Of a stretch of 64,000 nucleotides of DNA, positions 16,571 to 25,932 are shown piece by piece. Positions within the stretch are counted from its first letter, which is position 1. The number at the start of each line of letters is the position of its first letter. Both the position numbers and the translations under genes were made by a program. Under the pieces are notes generated by a model, which saw only the letters and a program-made list of their open reading frames with translations, was not told the origin of the DNA and did not search any database. Origin of the DNA: Azospirillum sp. B21 (lineage in GTDB: Bacteria; Pseudomonadota; Alphaproteobacteria; Azospirillales; Azospirillaceae); NCBI RefSeq assembly GCF_008364825.1, contig NZ_VTTO01000019.1, positions 1 through 64,000 on the forward strand, read 5' to 3'.

Positions 16571-16617
16571 GCCCCGCGAGATAGCGCGCGGCCCGCAACG
16601 GTCAAGTCAGCGCCCCT

Positions 16618-17643
16618 TCAGCGCCGCGCCCCCAGCGAGGCGAGCTGGAACAGAACGCGGGCGCACAGCGTCTCGTCCGGCATGTTGGTGCGCTTGCAAT
16701 CGGCCTCGGCATCGACCAGCCGTTCCAGCGCCTGCCGGACATGGCCGGGCGACCAGTGACGGGCCTGTTTGACCAGCCGGGTCTTCAGCTTGAAGAAAAC
16801 CGGCGGGCGCAGCGACTCGACGGCGGCCTCCGGCGACTTGCCGGCGGCGACCTGGGCGCAGAGCAGTTGCAGGCGCTGGAAATGGCGCTGGGCGCCGCGC
16901 AGGATCGGCACCGGCGAGGTGCCCTCGGCGAAGAGCCGCGCCAGCGAGCGGTCGAGGGTGGCGAAATCGCCCTCCGCCGCCGCCCACACCGGCTCGTCCA
17001 TCGACAAGGCGGCGCTGTCGCCGATGCAGGCCTGTGCATCCTCCAGCCGCACGCGCTTCGCGTCGCCCATATAGAGCGCCAGCTTCTCCGCCTCGCCGCG
17101 GGCGACCATGCGGTCGCCGACGAGGTTGGCAGCCAGGAAGCTCAGCGTGTCGGGATCGGCGGTCAGGCCATGGCCGTGCAGGATGTCGGCGATGACCCGG
17201 CCGAGCGACGCCTCCTCCTCCACATAGCAGGGAATGGCGGCGGCACCGTCGGCGCCTTCGAACAGAAGCCGCAGCTTGGAGCGGGCGGACAGATCGCCCG
17301 ACTCGACCACCACCAAGCTGTCGCCCGGCGGCAGGTTTTCGAGAAAGGCGGTGAAGGCGGCCGTGCTGTTGTCTTCCGCGTCGCGGACGCGGATCAGGCG
17401 CCGGCCGCCGGTGAAGGAGATCGCCGCAGCCTCGTCCGCCAGCCGCGCCGGATCGTCGGCCAGCGCACGGCCTAGGAATTCGGCAACCCGGAAGGGATCG
17501 GACAGGTCCGTTACCACCGTCTTGCCCAGCGTCTGGGCGCGGTCGCGCACGAGGCCCGAATCGGGGCCATAAAGCAGCACCGCCCGGACCTTGGGGTCCG
17601 GGCTGCGCAGGAAACCGTCGATCGCCTTGGGCTGAAGCTTCAC
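16618..17643 (-). CDS. holA: DNA polymerase III subunit delta
   Basis: A 341-residue protein with the HolA pattern: an N-terminal KLQPKAIDGFLRSPDPKVRAVLLYGPDSGLVRDRA segment similar to the clamp-loader ATPase fold but without a working Walker A, a middle domain with LDEPVWAAAEGDF, and a helical C-terminal collar domain. Delta opens the beta sliding clamp during loading. It is the last gene of the minus-strand series DUF3576-leuS-lptE-holA, an arrangement common in alphaproteobacteria. It starts 18 bp after the lptE stop. Confidence 0.9.
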   Translation of the reverse strand: MKLQPKAIDGFLRSPDPKVRAVLLYGPDSGLVRDRAQTLGKTVVTDLSDPFRVAEFLGRALADDPARLADEAAAISFTGGRRLIRVRDAEDNSTAAFTAFLENLPPGDSLVVVESGDLSARSKLRLLFEGADGAAAIPCYVEEEASLGRVIADILHGHGLTADPDTLSFLAANLVGDRMVARGEAEKLALYMGDAKRVRLEDAQACIGDSAALSMDEPVWAAAEGDFATLDRSLARLFAEGTSPVPILRGAQRHFQRLQLLCAQVAAGKSPEAAVESLRPPVFFKLKTRLVKQARHWSPGHVRQALERLVDAEADCKRTNMPDETLCARVLFQLASLGARR

Positions 17644-17661
17644 CCGAACATCTCCTGCCGG

Positions 17662-18219
17662 TCAGGACCCACGGCCGAGATACATGGCGACGCGGGTGGT
17701 GATGTCGTTGGAGATGTCCTCCAGCGCCCGGTCATAGGCGTTCTGCACCGTCACGATGGCGGCGTAGTGCTGCTCCAGCGTGTTGTAGCTGATCATCGAA
17801 CGAGAGCTGGACTGGAACACCACCTGCCCCGTCTGGGTGTCGGTCAGCCGGTAGGGCGCGTTGACCAGCAGCTGGGCGCGCACCGCAGTGGCGTCCTTCT
17901 GCAGGGCCAGCTTCTGCTCCGACGCCGACAGCGCCACGTCCAGCCGGTAGCGCGGATTGCCCGGCCGCTCCGACGGATAGAAGTTGTCGATCAGCAGGTT
18001 GCGGAGCTTCTGCCCTTCCCGGTTGGGGATCGACGCGATGTCGACCTCCATCAGCCGGTCGGCCGCGGCTGCGCCAACCCCCTTGCCGCCGTAGAGCGGC
18101 TGGAAACCACAGCCCGACAGCGACAGGGCGGACAGACCGAGCGCGAGGGCGAACAGCCCCCGCGTCACGGTCTGCCGGATCGGGCTCCGGCGGTACGGTC
18201 TGGTATCAGACGACGACAT
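17662..18219 (-). CDS. lptE: LPS-assembly lipoprotein LptE
   Basis: A 185-residue outer-membrane lipoprotein. A basic N-terminus and hydrophobic segment end in the lipobox LSGC, followed by GFQPLYGG, the hallmark of the family. The rest has the alternating pattern of the LptE alpha/beta fold. LptE plugs the LptD barrel and helps insert LPS in the outer membrane. Its start overlaps the end of leuS by 14 bases, so it is translationally coupled to it. It is followed closely by holA. Confidence 0.9.
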   Translation of the reverse strand: MSSSDTRPYRRSPIRQTVTRGLFALALGLSALSLSGCGFQPLYGGKGVGAAAADRLMEVDIASIPNREGQKLRNLLIDNFYPSERPGNPRYRLDVALSASEQKLALQKDATAVRAQLLVNAPYRLTDTQTGQVVFQSSSRSMISYNTLEQHYAAIVTVQNAYDRALEDISNDITTRVAMYLGRGS

Positions 18220-20776
18220 TGATCACCCGGTTCGGGACGACGATGACCTTGCGGGCCGGCTTGCCGTCCATGGCACGCTGGACGTTGGCATCGGCAAGCG
18301 CCGCCTGCTCCGCCGCATCCTTGTCCATGTCGCGCGGCAGCTCCAGCGTGGCGCGCAGCTTGCCGTTGACCTGGACCGCGACCTTGACGCTGTCCTCCAC
18401 CACCAGGGCGGGGTCGGCCTCCGGCCAGGGCTGGTCGGCCAGCAGGGTGGAGTGACCCAGCTGCGCCCACAGCTCCTCGCCCAGGTGCGGCATCATCGGA
18501 CCGACGAGGCGGACCAGCGACTCGAAGCCCTCGCGCAGGACCCAGGCCTCGCCCTCGCCCTTGCCGTCCAGCTCGCCCAGCGCATTGGATAGTTCGCGGA
18601 CGCGGGCGACCGCCTTGTTGAAGCGGAACTTGTCCAGATCCTCCGACACGCCGGCGATGGTCTTGTGGACCAGACGGCGGGCGGCCTCGGCCTTCGGGCC
18701 GAACGACTGAGGCGCGGGCGTGCCGGCGGCGGGCAGTTCCACCGGCGCCTCGGTCACCATCCGCCACAGGCGGTTGATGTAGCGCCAGGCGCCGTCGATG
18801 CCGGCCTCGGTCCACTCCAGATCGCGTTCCGGCGGGCTGTCGGACAGCATGAACAGGCGGGCGGCGTCGGCGCCGTAGGTGCCGATGATGTGCGCCGGGT
18901 CCACCACGTTCTTCTTGGACTTCGACATCTTCTCGACGCGGCCGACATTGACCGGCGCGCCGCTGTCGGCCCGGACCCACTCGCCCTTGTCGTTCCTGGT
19001 CAGGTCGGTCGGGGCCAGCCAGGCGCCGGTGCCGGCGTCCTTGTAGGTCTCGTGGTTGACCATGCCCTGGGTGAACAGGCCGGTGAACGGCTCGTCCAGG
19101 TTCAGGTAGCCGCAGGTCTTCAGCGCGCGCGTCCAGAAGCGGCTGTAGAGCAGGTGCAGGACCGCATGCTCGATGCCGCCGATATACTGGTCGACGCCCA
19201 GCCAGTAATCGACGGACTCGCGGGTGAAGGCCGCATCCTCCGTCTTCGGCGAGCAGAAGCGGGCGAAATACCAGGACGACTCGATGAAGGTGTCGAAGGT
19301 GTCGGTCTCGCGCAGCGCCGGCTTGCCACAGGTCGGGCAGTTGGTGTGCTTCCAGGTCGGATGATGGGCCAGCGGGTTGCCGGGCTTGTCGAAGGTCACG
19401 TCCTCCGGCAGCACGACCGGCAGCTGGTCGTCCGGAACCGGGACGATGCCACACGACTCGCAATGGATGACCGGGATCGGGCAGCCCCAATAGCGCTGGC
19501 GCGATACGCCCCAGTCCCGCAGGCGGTACTGGGTGGTGCGCTCGCCCTGGCCCGCCGCCTCCAGCCGCTTGCCGGCTTCTTCCTTCGCCGACTCGGTGTC
19601 GAGTCCGTCGAGGAAGGCGGAGTTCCGCAGCACGCCGGGGCCGGTGTAGGCCTCGGTTCCGACCTCGAACGCGGCCGGGTCGGCGTCGGCGGGGATCACC
19701 ACCGGACGGACCGGCAGGTTGTACTTGCGGGCGAAATCCAGGTCGCGCTGGTCATGCGCCGGGCAGGCGAAGATTGCGCCCGTGCCGTATTCCATCAGCA
19801 CGAAGTTGGCGACATAGACCGGCAGCTCCCACGACGAATCGAAGGGATGCACAACCTTCAGGCCGGTGTCGAAGCCGCGCTTCTCCGCCGTCTCGATCGC
19901 CTCCTCGCTGGTGCCCAGCCGGTTGCACTCGGCGATGAACTCGGCCAGTTCCGGGCTGGAGGCGGCCAGCTCGGCCGCCAGCGGGTGATTCGGGGAGATC
20001 GCGGCGAAGGAGGCGCCGAACAGCGTGTCGGGCCGGGTGGTGAAGACCTCCAGCTCCTCCTCGCGACCCTTGATCTTGAAGCGGAAACGGACGCCGGTGG
20101 ACTTGCCGATCCAGTTCTCCTGCATGATGCGGACACGCTCGGGCCAGCGGTCCAGCGTCTCCAGGCCCTTCAGCAGGTCTTCGGCATAGGCGGTGATCTT
20201 CAGGAACCACTGCGACAGCTTGCGCTTCTCCACCAGCGCGCCGGTGCGCCAGCCGCGGCCGTCGATCACCTGCTCGTTGGCGAGAACGGTGTTGTCCACC
20301 GGGTCCCAGTTCACCCAGGATTCCTTGCGGTAGGCCAGGCCCGCCTTCAGGAAATCCAGGAACATCTTCTGCTCGTGGCGGTAATACTCCACGTCGCAGG
20401 TGGCGATCTCGCGGTCCCAGTCGATGGACAGGCCCATCGTCTTCAGCTGCCCGCGCATGGTCGCGATGTTCTCGCGCGTCCAGGCGGCGGGATGGACCTT
20501 CTTCTCCAGCGCGGCATTCTCGGCCGGCAGGCCGAAGGCGTCCCAACCCATCGGATGCAGGACGTTGAAGCCCTTGGCGCGCTTGAAGCGCGCGATCACG
20601 TCGCCGATGGTGTAGTTGCGGACGTGGCCCATGTGGATGCGCCCCGACGGATAGGGGAACATCTCCAGCACATAGTATTTGGGCCGGGAGGCGTCCTCGC
20701 GCGCGGTGAAACAGCCCTTGCCGTCCCACACGCCCTGCCACTTCGCCTCGGTTTCCTTGACATTATAACGCGACAT
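18206..20776 (-). CDS. leuS: Leucyl-tRNA synthetase
   Basis: An 856-residue class I aminoacyl-tRNA synthetase. It has the HIGH-like motif PSGRIHMGHVRNYTIGD near residue 45, a CP1 editing domain with TTRPDTLFGA, paired zinc-type cysteines (HCESCG and CPTCG), and KMSKSKKN with the lysine of the second signature. The C-terminal VNGKLRATLELP segment is typical of bacterial LeuRS. ATG 20776 begins MSRYNVKETE; the open frame extending to 21544 covers the DUF3576 gene in another frame and is not real. It forms an operon with lptE and holA. Confidence 0.97.
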   Translation of the reverse strand: MSRYNVKETEAKWQGVWDGKGCFTAREDASRPKYYVLEMFPYPSGRIHMGHVRNYTIGDVIARFKRAKGFNVLHPMGWDAFGLPAENAALEKKVHPAAWTRENIATMRGQLKTMGLSIDWDREIATCDVEYYRHEQKMFLDFLKAGLAYRKESWVNWDPVDNTVLANEQVIDGRGWRTGALVEKRKLSQWFLKITAYAEDLLKGLETLDRWPERVRIMQENWIGKSTGVRFRFKIKGREEELEVFTTRPDTLFGASFAAISPNHPLAAELAASSPELAEFIAECNRLGTSEEAIETAEKRGFDTGLKVVHPFDSSWELPVYVANFVLMEYGTGAIFACPAHDQRDLDFARKYNLPVRPVVIPADADPAAFEVGTEAYTGPGVLRNSAFLDGLDTESAKEEAGKRLEAAGQGERTTQYRLRDWGVSRQRYWGCPIPVIHCESCGIVPVPDDQLPVVLPEDVTFDKPGNPLAHHPTWKHTNCPTCGKPALRETDTFDTFIESSWYFARFCSPKTEDAAFTRESVDYWLGVDQYIGGIEHAVLHLLYSRFWTRALKTCGYLNLDEPFTGLFTQGMVNHETYKDAGTGAWLAPTDLTRNDKGEWVRADSGAPVNVGRVEKMSKSKKNVVDPAHIIGTYGADAARLFMLSDSPPERDLEWTEAGIDGAWRYINRLWRMVTEAPVELPAAGTPAPQSFGPKAEAARRLVHKTIAGVSEDLDKFRFNKAVARVRELSNALGELDGKGEGEAWVLREGFESLVRLVGPMMPHLGEELWAQLGHSTLLADQPWPEADPALVVEDSVKVAVQVNGKLRATLELPRDMDKDAAEQAALADANVQRAMDGKPARKVIVVPNRVINVVV

Positions 20777-20880
20777 GAGCGCGACGCCGTTTTCCGTTGT
20801 ACCAGATGCTCGAAGACTTGCCCGACAGTCGGACCGGCCTTGAGGACCGCCTTGAGGAGCGCCTCGGGCCGGCCGCCGCG

Positions 20881-21420
20881 TCAGCGGGCGGCGGCGTTCT
20901 GCGACACGCGAAGCTGCCGGGCGCGGGTCAGCACCGCATCCTCCAGCTGGCCGGCGGTCTCCGGACCGACGTTGATGTCGCGCCAGTCGTTGCCCGTCCG
21001 CTGCTGCTTGAACACCGAAACCCGGACGCCGTCGGCGCGCAGCTGGCGGTCCATGATGTAGAGGTTGACCTTGAACCGCTCGTTCGGCGAATCGGGCGGG
21101 GTGTACCAGTCGGTCAGGATCACGCCGCCGAACGGATCGGCCGAGGCGATCGGCATGAAGGAGAGCGTGTCGAGCGAGGCGCGCCACAGGAAGCTGTTGA
21201 CGCCGATGCCGCCGGCGCTGTCCTGGTCGCCGCCGCGCTTGTTCTTGCCGAACAGGTTCAGGCCGCCGTCGGTGCCGAGCAGGCTGCCGAACTTGTAGTC
21301 CTTGTTCTTCATCTGCTCTTCGACGGTTTCGGTCTTGCCGCCCCAGCTTGCGCAGCCGGCGATCGAGACGGAAGCCGCGAGCAGTACAGGGACAAGGCGA
21401 AGGGCGGTCGAACGGCGCAT
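20881..21420 (-). CDS. DUF3576 lipoprotein
   Basis: A 179-residue protein with a signal peptide ending in IAGCASWGG, a lipobox, so probably membrane-anchored on the periplasmic side. The DUF3576 body includes VNSFLWRASLDTLSFMPIASADPFGGVILTDWY. The family has no known activity and is found almost only in alphaproteobacteria, typically beside leuS. The gene lies 104 bp upstream of leuS on the same strand, so they are probably one transcription unit with an envelope or housekeeping theme. Confidence 0.85.
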   Translation of the reverse strand: MRRSTALRLVPVLLAASVSIAGCASWGGKTETVEEQMKNKDYKFGSLLGTDGGLNLFGKNKRGGDQDSAGGIGVNSFLWRASLDTLSFMPIASADPFGGVILTDWYTPPDSPNERFKVNLYIMDRQLRADGVRVSVFKQQRTGNDWRDINVGPETAGQLEDAVLTRARQLRVSQNAAAR

Positions 21421-21755
21421 GGTCGGGAACCCGGTTCAGAAAAGGGGTTGCCGCGCGCGAGTCACGCGCGGAATGCCGGTGAACAGACCATAAGTGGACG
21501 GCCCCACGCAACAGCGGATGCGTCTTTGCCCCGCCCCGCCACAACAGGACGACAACAGTCCGCTCCTGCCCTGCTCGACTGTGGCGGGCGGGCCGGAGCC
21601 CCCCTTCTTAGTGTGCTCCGTGCGACACACTGTCCCCCCAATGCAGCAATCCCGGAGATTTGCCGCTTGCTGGCAAGGGCCGGGGTGCGTACGAAAGTCT
21701 CAGCCAGGACGTCAACCAGGCTGAAACATCTGCTGCCAGGATGGAGGCAACAATC
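21421..21755. other. Divergent control region between DUF3576 and the first porin
   Basis: A 335-bp gap without a credible gene. It holds the first porin promoter (21667-21695) and an untranslated leader of about 55 bases ending in the GGAGG ribosome-binding site. The rest shows no strong hairpin or repeat that I can support. Confidence 0.6.
21667..21695 (+). promoter_or_regulatory. Sigma-70-type promoter of porin 1
   Basis: TTGCTG, 17-bp spacer, TACGAA. The -35 block sits in TTTGCCGCTTGC, which recurs upstream of the other two porins (TTTGCCTCTTGCCGG and TTTGCCGCTTGCCGG) at the same spacing to a -10 element. Confidence 0.6.
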
Positions 21756-22916
21756 ATGAACCGTTATCTGCTGGCCGGCGCTGCCGCCGCTGCTCTCGCT
21801 CTCGGTGCTGGCGCTGCCAACGCCCAGGCCAAGTTCGAAGTCAAGGTTGGCGGCGACGCCTACTTCGAAGCCGGCTACGTCGATCAGGATCTGGACGCCG
21901 GCCTGCGCTCGACCGAGTTCCGCAACCGTCTGCGTATCAACATCATCCCGTCCGCCAAGGCCGACAACGGCCTGGAATACGGTGCCCGTCTGCGCTTCCG
22001 CGCGAACGCCGGTGCCAACAACGGCCGCACCACCGACGCTGACCGCGCGTACATCTTCGCGCAGGGCACCTTCGGCCAGGTCCGCCTGGGCGTGACCAAC
22101 TCCTTCAACGACGAGACCTACGTCTCGGCCCCGACCGACTACCTGCCGCTCGGCCTGGTCGATCAGGTCCAGAACTGGTTCGGCCCGAACACCAACATCG
22201 GTGGCAACGGCCCGGCCTCGACCGTTACCGGCAACAGCATCATTTGGCCGTCGCTGAACGCCGATGCCAACGCCACGAAGATCGTCTACTTCTCGCCGCG
22301 TTTCGCCGGTCTGCAGCTGGGCGCCAGCTACACCCCGCGTAACGACAGCTCGCACACCGACGTGAACCGTACCGACACCATCGGCACCTTCGCCGCCGGT
22401 GGCAACGGCACCTACCAGGACATGGTGGAAGTCGGCGCGAACTACAACAACACCTTCGGTGGCGTGACCGTCAAGGCCAGCGCCGGCTACATGTGGGGTG
22501 AGGCCGTCGGCAACGTCGCCGGCTCCAACTACAAGGACCTGAACGGCTGGCAGGCCGGTGCCACCGTCGGCTACGCTGGCTTCAGCGTTGGCGGCAGCTA
22601 CACCGACTACGGCAAGTCGGGCCTGAACGACCGCGCCGGTCTGTTCACCGAGAACACCCGTAACTGGGTTGTCGGTGCTCAGTACACCACTGGCCCGATC
22701 GTCGTCGGCGCCAACTACAAGAACGGCAAGGACGCCGGCTCGGTGGCCCTGCGTGGCGACCGCGAGCTGCAGGTCTACGAAATCGGCGTCGGCTACACCG
22801 TCGCTCCGGGCCTGACCCTGCAGGCTCAGTACGACTACTTCGACCTGGACGCCGAGACCTCGGCTCTCAGCGACAAGGGCAACGTCGTGCTGGTCCGCTC
22901 GATCCTGGCGTTCTAA
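21756..22916 (+). CDS. Outer-membrane porin (Gram-negative porin family), copy 1
   Basis: A 386-residue beta-barrel porin. The signal peptide MNRYLLAGAAAAALALGAGAANA precedes mature QAKFEVKVGG. The repeated short amphipathic strands rich in Gly, Tyr and Asn, and the final aromatic VLVRSILAF that BamA recognises, fit a 16-strand trimeric porin. ATG 21756 has GGAGG nine bases upstream. It is clearly related to the two porins downstream (shared KADNGLEYGARLR and TDADRA motifs) but is the most divergent, with a different central loop. It probably gives general diffusion of small solutes. Confidence 0.9.
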   Translation: MNRYLLAGAAAAALALGAGAANAQAKFEVKVGGDAYFEAGYVDQDLDAGLRSTEFRNRLRINIIPSAKADNGLEYGARLRFRANAGANNGRTTDADRAYIFAQGTFGQVRLGVTNSFNDETYVSAPTDYLPLGLVDQVQNWFGPNTNIGGNGPASTVTGNSIIWPSLNADANATKIVYFSPRFAGLQLGASYTPRNDSSHTDVNRTDTIGTFAAGGNGTYQDMVEVGANYNNTFGGVTVKASAGYMWGEAVGNVAGSNYKDLNGWQAGATVGYAGFSVGGSYTDYGKSGLNDRAGLFTENTRNWVVGAQYTTGPIVVGANYKNGKDAGSVALRGDRELQVYEIGVGYTVAPGLTLQAQYDYFDLDAETSALSDKGNVVLVRSILAF

Positions 22917-22951
22917 TCGGTCTTCCGATCAGACGTCCGGCAACGGACAAG

Positions 22952-22984
22952 AAGGGCGGTGGCTTCGGCCACCGCCCTTTTTTC
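22952..22984 (+). terminator. Terminator after porin 1
   Basis: AAGGGCGGTGGC and GCCACCGCCCTT pair around TTCG, followed by TTTTTC. Confidence 0.92.
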
Positions 22985-23135
22985 TTGCGCATTTTCCAGG
23001 CAGGCCGCCCAAAATCAGGGCTGCGAATGTGCCAGAAATTCGGCACGTCCTAATTCCTATTATATATCAACAGGTTAACTGTGTGCTTTTGTTGCAACTG
23101 TGTTGCGGACGCGTGGAAGCGCTGCAGTTTGCCTC

Positions 23136-23164
23136 TTGCCGGCCGAAACAGCGCACGGTTAAGT
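23136..23164 (+). promoter_or_regulatory. Promoter of porin 2
   Basis: TTGCCG, 17-bp spacer, TTAAGT, identical in both hexamers to the promoter at 24667-24695. GCAACTGTGT lies 42 bp upstream of the -35. The -10 is followed by a conserved CAT...ACAAAGACA leader. Confidence 0.65.
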
Positions 23165-23229
23165 CATAGCTACAAAGACAACCGCGCGCTCCCGCTCATA
23201 CGGGGCGTACGCACAAGGATGGACAATCC

Positions 23230-24312
23230 ATGAAGCGCTCTCTCGTCATCGGCTGCGCCGCCGTTGCCCTCGCCGCCGGCTGCGGCACCGCCTCGGCCCA
23301 GTCCAAGTTCGACATCCTGATGGGCGGCGACGCCTTCTTCCAGGGCGCCTATGTCGACCAGGACAACGACAACGGCCTGCGCAAGACCGAGTTCGCCAAC
23401 CGCTTCCGTCTGACCATCACCCCGACGGCCAAGGCCGACAACGGTCTGGAATACGGTGCCCGCCTGCGTCTGCGCGCCGCCAACGGCACCAGCAACGTCC
23501 GCACCACCGACGCCGACCGCGCGTTCATCTTCGTGAACGGCACCTTCGGTTCGGTGCAGGCTGGCGTGACCAACGGCCCGTCGGACGACTCGGGCGTCAT
23601 CGGTCCGAACGTCGACGGCATCTCGGGCAGCCCGGACGGCTTCTACAGCAGCTATTACGGCGTCACCACGCTCCCGTATGTCGCGTATAACCTCCGCACT
23701 CTGGAGTCGGGCGACGCCAGCACCAAGATCGTCTACAGCACCCCGAGCTTCGCCGGCTTCAAGCTGTCCGCCGCCTACACCCCGACCTACGGCAGCAGCA
23801 ACACCGACGTGAACCGTCGCAAGAACGTCACCTATAACGACATGGGCGAAGTCCAGGCTGCCTATAAGGGCACCTTCGGCAGCATCGGCCTGGAAGCGAG
23901 CGTCGCCTACCAGTTCGCCAGCGCTCCGTCGGGCGTGGAAGACCTGTCGTCGGTCCATACCGGCGCCACCCTCACCTATGGCCCGTTCGCCATTGGCGGC
24001 AGCTACGCCTTCAGCGGCGACAGCGGCTATGCCACCGGCACCCGCGGTGTGGACGACCAGCAGGTCTGGCTTGTCGGTGCCCAGTACACCCTGGGTCCGG
24101 TCATCCTGGCCGCCACCTACACCGACATGAAGGGCATCGACAGCGGCTTCGTCGGCCTGAATTCCCGCGCCCATGTCTATCAGGCCGGCGTGACCTACAC
24201 CGTCGCCCCCGGCCTGACCACGGGCCTGGAGTACAGCTACGTCGACAACAAGGTCGGCGGCGTGAACAACGACGCCAACATCGTTCTGTGGGACACCCGC
24301 TTCTCCTTCTAA
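23230..24312 (+). CDS. Outer-membrane porin, copy 2
   Basis: A 360-residue porin with signal peptide MKRSLVIGCAAVALAAGCG and cleavage near TASAQ. Mature strands start QSKFDILMGGDAFFQGAYVDQD and end in the aromatic DTRFSF. It is closely similar over its whole length to the next gene (shared AVALAAGCGTASA, GDSGYATGTRGVDDQQVW and TVAPGLTTGLEYSY), so the two are a recent tandem duplication. Its own promoter and terminator mean it is transcribed as a single gene. Confidence 0.9.
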   Translation: MKRSLVIGCAAVALAAGCGTASAQSKFDILMGGDAFFQGAYVDQDNDNGLRKTEFANRFRLTITPTAKADNGLEYGARLRLRAANGTSNVRTTDADRAFIFVNGTFGSVQAGVTNGPSDDSGVIGPNVDGISGSPDGFYSSYYGVTTLPYVAYNLRTLESGDASTKIVYSTPSFAGFKLSAAYTPTYGSSNTDVNRRKNVTYNDMGEVQAAYKGTFGSIGLEASVAYQFASAPSGVEDLSSVHTGATLTYGPFAIGGSYAFSGDSGYATGTRGVDDQQVWLVGAQYTLGPVILAATYTDMKGIDSGFVGLNSRAHVYQAGVTYTVAPGLTTGLEYSYVDNKVGGVNNDANIVLWDTRFSF

Positions 24313-24338
24313 GGGGCAGGCTTCCTGGCAGCAAACGC

Positions 24339-24370
24339 GAGGGCGGCGGAGAAATCCGCCGCCTCTTTTT
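24339..24370 (+). terminator. Terminator after porin 2
   Basis: GAGGGCGGCGGA and TCCGCCGCCTC pair around GAAA, followed by TTTTT. Confidence 0.9.
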
Positions 24371-24666
24371 ATGTCCGCTCCGGCGGACTTTTTCATGTGC
24401 GCAGCCCGGACGGCGAGGCTCCGCAACATGACGGCCATTCGATCAAAGCAGAGCTTACGCTCCAGCCGTTTATTTTTGCCCGCAACAGCCATGCCATCGC
24501 TCTCCATCAAGTGGATTACCCCATCCGAGTGACATTGCGGTGATATCCGATGAAGTCATCACTGAAACAGGAGCGGCCGCTTAGCGCCCGAAGCAACATG
24601 GTCCGGGATTCCGTGTTTTCCGCGCAACTGTGTCTGGATTGCGAAGACTGCACGTCTCTTTGCCGC

Positions 24667-24695
24667 TTGCCGGTCCTCGGGGTGCGGGATTAAGT
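24667..24695 (+). promoter_or_regulatory. Promoter of porin 3
   Basis: TTGCCG, 17-bp spacer, TTAAGT, with the same downstream TCAT...ACAAAGACA leader and upstream GCAACTGTGT (43 bp before) as porin 2. The control region was therefore duplicated along with the gene. Confidence 0.65.
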
Positions 24696-24773
24696 CATGG
24701 TGTACAAAGACACCGCTGGCACCCCGGGATCGCAATCAGGACCGCCGGGATGCATGCATCGAGGATGACATCC

Positions 24774-25862
24774 ATGAAGCGTTCTCTCGTCATCGGCTGC
24801 GCCGCTGTTGCCCTCGCCGCCGGCTGCGGCACCGCCTCGGCCCAGTCGAAGTTCGACATCCTGCTGGGTGGCGACGCCTACTTCCAGGGCGCCTACGTCG
24901 ACCAGGACATCGACACCGGCCTGCGCCAGACCGAGTTCGCCAACCGCTTCCGCCTGACCATCACGCCGACGGCCAAGTCCGACAACGGCCTGGAATACGG
25001 CGCCCGCCTGCGCCTGCGTGCCGCCGGCGGCACCGGCAACAATCGCAGCACCGACAGCGACCGCGCGTTCATGTTCGTGAACGGCAGCTTCGGCACGATC
25101 CAGGCCGGCGTGATCAACGGCCTGTCGGACGAATACGGCATCATCGGCCCGAACGTCGAAGGCATCGAAGGGTCGCCGGACGCCCAGTACCTGAACTACT
25201 ACGTCAACGCCAACGGCGCCCCCTATGTGCTGGGCAGCCTGCGCACGCTGGAGTCGGGCGACGCCAGCTCCAAGATCATCTACCTGTCGCCGAGCTTCTC
25301 CGGCTTCCAGGTCGGTGCCGCCTACACGCCGACCTACGGCAGCAGCAACACCGACGTGAACCGCGTCAAGAACAGCACCGCCTACCGCGACATGGCCGAA
25401 ATCCAGGCCACCTACAAGGGCGAGTTCAGCGGCTTCGGCGTGGAGGCGAGCGCCGCCTACCAGTTCGCCAAGGCGGCCAGCGGGCTTGAGGATCTGTCCT
25501 CGGTCCATGTCGGCGCCAACGTGTCCTACGCCGGGTTCAAGGTCGGCGGCAGCTATGCCTTCAGCGGCGACAGCGGTTATGCCACCGGCACCCGCGGCGT
25601 GGACGACCAGCAGGTCTGGATCGTCGGCGTCAACTACACCATGGGGCCGGTCATCCTGGCCGCCAACTACACCGACGCCCAGGGCATCGACAGCGACTTC
25701 GCCGGCTTGAATTCCCGCGCCCATGTCTGGCAGGCCGGCGTGACCTACACCGTTGCCCCGGGCCTGACCACCGGTCTGGAATACAGCTATCTCGACAACA
25801 AGGTCGGCGGCGTGAGCAACGACGCCAACATCATCCTGTGGGACACCCGCTTCGCCTTCTGA
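24774..25862 (+). CDS. Outer-membrane porin, copy 3
   Basis: A 362-residue porin, near-identical in signal peptide (MKRSLVIGCAAVALAAGCG) and strand order to copy 2, and ending DTRFAF. Differences concentrate in predicted loops, for example VNANGAPYVLGS and the EGIEGSPDAQYLNYY segment, where copy 2 has a different constriction-loop sequence. Such changes alter pore selectivity, so the copies may be used under different conditions (inference). ATG 24774 has GAGGA eight bases upstream; the longer frame from 24630 is not needed. Confidence 0.9.
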   Translation: MKRSLVIGCAAVALAAGCGTASAQSKFDILLGGDAYFQGAYVDQDIDTGLRQTEFANRFRLTITPTAKSDNGLEYGARLRLRAAGGTGNNRSTDSDRAFMFVNGSFGTIQAGVINGLSDEYGIIGPNVEGIEGSPDAQYLNYYVNANGAPYVLGSLRTLESGDASSKIIYLSPSFSGFQVGAAYTPTYGSSNTDVNRVKNSTAYRDMAEIQATYKGEFSGFGVEASAAYQFAKAASGLEDLSSVHVGANVSYAGFKVGGSYAFSGDSGYATGTRGVDDQQVWIVGVNYTMGPVILAANYTDAQGIDSDFAGLNSRAHVWQAGVTYTVAPGLTTGLEYSYLDNKVGGVSNDANIILWDTRFAF

Positions 25863-25889
25863 GCGGCGGGTTCCGGACCGGAAACGAAG

Positions 25890-25922
25890 AAGGCGGCGGA
25901 GCGATCCGCCGCCTTTTCGTTT
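25890..25922 (+). terminator. Terminator after porin 3
   Basis: AAGGCGGCGGA and TCCGCCGCCTT pair around GCGA, then TTCGTTTTT. It may also serve the convergent gene ending at 25933. Confidence 0.88.
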
Positions 25923-25932
25923 TTCAGGCCGC

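Larger units (their letters stand above)
22917..23229. other. Intergenic region between porin 1 and porin 2
   Basis: A 313-bp gap. It holds the porin 1 terminator, an AT-rich patch (23050-23090), the element GCAACTGTGT (23094-23103) shared with porin 3, the porin 2 promoter, and a leader of about 60 bases. No gene is visible. Confidence 0.6.
24313..24773. other. Intergenic region between porin 2 and porin 3
   Basis: A 461-bp gap. It holds the porin 2 terminator, GCAACTGTGT (24624-24633), the porin 3 promoter, and a leader of about 75 bases. The stretch 24371-24610 has no convincing reading frame or structure. Confidence 0.6.

Noticed and set aside
18665..21061. 798-codon plus-strand frame opposite leuS
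   Set aside because: leuS is unambiguous on the other strand; the frame has no recognisable domain and spans two minus-strand genes.
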